Origin: Porogramme epimiltina
Taxonomy: Eukaryota; Basidiomycota; Agaricomycetes; Polyporales; Polyporaceae
Direction of reading: 5' to 3'
DNA length: 25,516 nt
Assembly: GCA_900155495.1 (NCBI GenBank)
Contig: FTLJ01000681.1
Span: 1-25,516, forward strand
Shown: positions 23,523 through 25,516 of the stretch, one piece after another
How positions within the stretch are numbered: position 1 is the first letter of the stretch
Layout of the letters: each line of letters begins with the position of its first letter
Notes under the pieces: model-generated
What the model was told of the DNA's origin: nothing
Databases searched by the model: none
What the model saw: the letters and a program-made list of their open reading frames with translations, nothing else
Position numbers and translations under genes: made by a program

Positions 23523-24465
23523 AGTGTTAGCAAAAGAGAGATGTAGTGACGTCCCATAGTTACCGGACCTAGCTGGTTTTATACTGTACCTTCGTACATT
23601 TTAACTTTGAGGCAGTCCAGGAAATACAGCACGCAGTGGGCTTAAGCTTCGGAGATAGGAGCGTCAGGCGGAGTAAGGTATGATTGGCATGATAAAAGTC
23701 CTCGCCGCGGTCGGGGCCACTGATTCCACTAGATAAAATGGAATCTGTGTGGGTTTTTCAGTCGCAGATTCACTCTAGATCTGTGGCGATAGAAACTGGA
23801 TTCAGTTGTACGCGGTCGTGATATCTGAGGTAGGCCGGGTTTTCTAAGGAATATAGTTCTTTATTAGCATCGCGATCAAGGCAGAGGAGTATTTCTTATA
23901 GGAAGTACGCACCGTAGTTGTCCTGAGCCCCTGTTGAATCGGATAGGTGCGGTGGATGTAATGTTATGTGGACGAGGAGGTAGGGGCATCTATCAGTGTT
24001 TAAAGTGACAGTCCTTGGGGCCCTGATGGTAGATGATAAGTCAGGTAAGTGATAGCCATTTATGCCAGGATTGTGATAAAGAAGAGAGTGGAATGCACCG
24101 AAGGGAGACCCCCCGGCCCCATTAGAATATTAATGCCGTAAGGAGAAAAGATCGCTGTGCACCTGGTGGGGAGCGGGGACAAGGGCATAGATAGGGGCTG
24201 TTCATGGTCTGATTTGAGCCCTCCTGAGCTATCTCGGCGACGTCAATTCCCGTAGATGTCCACCTGAACATCCGCAATAGATGTGGTAAGAGCGATGCTC
24301 GGCGCGAGAGTGGGCTAGCGCTGCGATGGTGGAACGCGCCTATTACCACGCATCCGGCCCGCTCCTGCCGCCACCGAAATCGCCGTTCACTTTTCTGCGC
24401 CGCGCTCACCATCACCTTCTCCTCCTCCTCTTCCCAGCCACCGCCCTCCCCCCAGCCCGGCGAAA
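23523..24465. promoter_or_regulatory. Divergent promoter region, DUF6533-B / JIP5
   Basis: A 943 bp space between divergent starts. The DUF6533-B side is AT-rich; the JIP5 side turns GC-rich and ends in a pyrimidine tract (about 24415-24450, CTCCTCCTCCTCTTCCC) before the ATG, common in leaders of fungal housekeeping genes. No gene or element recognised between about 23600 and 24300. Confidence 0.4.
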
Positions 24466-25516
24466 ATGCCCGACGTCCCCGTCGGCGCGCAGATCTTCGA
24501 CCTCGCCTTCCACCCCACGCGCCCGCTCGTGCTCACCGGGCTCCTCACGGGCGCCGTGAAGGCGTTCGCGTACGACGAGCAGGGCAACCACGAGGAGAAG
24601 TTCGCCGCGCGCCCGTCCAAGCGGTCCTGCCGCACGCTCGCCCTCGCCGAGGACGGCGCGCGGGCGTGGGCGGGCGGGAAGGCGAAGGCGATCCAGTACG
24701 TTCTCCTCACTTGTTTGCGGTCGGACGCGCGAGCGAGGCTGACGCTGCGGGCAGCACGATCGACGTGGGCACCGGCGAGGTCGTCGAGACCCGCGCGGGC
24801 GCGCATGAGTGAGTGCACTGTCTCCTCCCACCCCCCTCCCTCCTCTCCTCCCCGCGCTCGTGCTCCCCTCCCCTCCGCCGCGGCGCGTGGCTGACCTGGG
24901 CAGTGGCCCGCAAGCGTGCCGATCAACCGCCTGAAGCGCCTCACGCCGCACCTCTTCGCCTCGGGGGACGACGACGGCGTCGTGAAGGTGCGTCGCGCCC
25001 GCATTCCGTTCCGTACGAAGGCCCCGTGCTGAGGCCGCCGCCGATGCGAAGCTGTGGGACCCGCGGCAGGCGGACGCGGTGCGCAAGTACACGCACCACT
25101 TTGACTTCATCTCGGATTTTATGTGGGTGGAGGACAAGAAGCAGCTCGTTGCGACGAGGTGGGTGCTGCCTCTTCTTGGGTCGTGTATGCGGGCTTGGTG
25201 TTGACGCTCGCATTGTAGCGGCGATGGCACGCTTTCCGTAATGGACGTGCGCTCTAAAAAGGTGGAACCCGTCGCGCAGTCGGAGGACCAGGAGGATGAG
25301 CTGCTCTCGATCCTACCAATAAAAGGGTGCGTCGTATAGTATGAACATGAAGTGAGTCTAATCTGACATCCCGCTTCTGTCTATCACAGAGGGGAGAAGA
25401 TCGTAGTCGGGACACAGCTCGGCATCCTCTCGATATTCAACCGCAAAAGCGGCTGGGGCGACTGCGTCGACCGCATACCAGGGTACGCCCCTCCCCTCCC
25501 TCCCCCCTCCCCGGCC
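24466..25516 (+). CDS. JIP5: JIP5/WDR55-like WD40 protein, 3'-partial
   Basis: WD40 propeller protein of the yeast Jip5 / animal WDR55 family, needed for ribosome biogenesis in the nucleolus. Exons 24466-24695, 24755-24808, 24915-24987, 25052-25158, 25219-25326, 25390-25482; the last donor (gtacgc, 25483) opens an intron that runs off the window, so the C-terminus is missing. Family pattern: PVGAQIFDLAFHPTRPLVLT, GLLTGAVKAFAYDEQGNHEE, SKRSCRTLALAEDGARAWAG, INRLKRLTPHLFASGDDDG, VVKLWDPRQ, KKQLVATSGDGTLSVMDVRS, QSEDQEDELLSI, and VVGTQLGILSIFNRKSGWGD. Introns 2 and 3 end in AAG; other acceptors there break the frame. The exons are very GC-rich and reuse C/G-ending codons, like the Nudix gene at the left edge. 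Large antisense open frames here follow from this composition. Confidence 0.93.

Noticed and set aside
24387..25230. Minus-strand frames of 205 and 272 codons
   Set aside because: They are antisense to JIP5 exons in very GC-rich DNA, while the plus-strand exons match the family closely.

Overview
The window is nuclear DNA of a filamentous basidiomycete, most likely a white-rot Agaricomycete of the polypore type. The reasons are genes broken by many 50-65 nt GT-AG introns, a secreted class II (fungal) manganese peroxidase, two DUF6533 seven-helix membrane proteins (a family expanded in Agaricomycetes), an intron-containing nuclear tRNA, and well-spaced monocistronic genes on both strands. All exon models were built by hand from splice signals, reading-frame continuity and remembered family patterns; no search was run.

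Layout, left to right. 1-1107 (+): 3' part of a DUF4743/Nudix hydrolase. 1344-1440 (+): tRNA-Lys(CTT) with a 23 nt intron. 2051-2429 (+): weak hypothetical gene. 2564-2909 (-): ISD11/LYRM4, the iron-sulfur cluster factor. 3547-5801 (+): protein kinase with a long disordered N-terminus. 6287-7762 (+): PPX1-type exopolyphosphatase. 7763-10417: about 2.7 kb with no firm gene. 10547-12283 (+): DUF6533 protein A. 13444-15324 (-): AIM9-like mitochondrial APH-fold phosphotransferase. 17298-18838 (+): short-type manganese peroxidase. 19281-21279 (+): DUF1308/UPF0415 (C7orf25-like) protein. 21709-23522 (-): DUF6533 protein B. 24466 to the right edge (+): JIP5/WDR55 WD40 ribosome-biogenesis protein, truncated by the window end.

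Most genes are conserved housekeeping genes (iron-sulfur assembly, polyphosphate turnover, thiamin-diphosphate repair, mitochondria, ribosome biogenesis) and do not form one pathway. The lineage-specific part is 10.5-23.5 kb. There two DUF6533 paralogues lie in inverted orientation and flank AIM9-like, the ligninolytic peroxidase and the DUF1308 gene.

The most striking observation is gene structure. The two DUF6533 genes share almost the same 13-exon layout, with nine coding exons of identical length. In both, the frame can be kept only if two extremely short exons (2 nt; and 5 nt in A or 2 nt in B) are spliced in at equivalent places. Several introns in the window also end in AAG instead of the usual CAG or TAG. 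RNA-seq would settle all of this.
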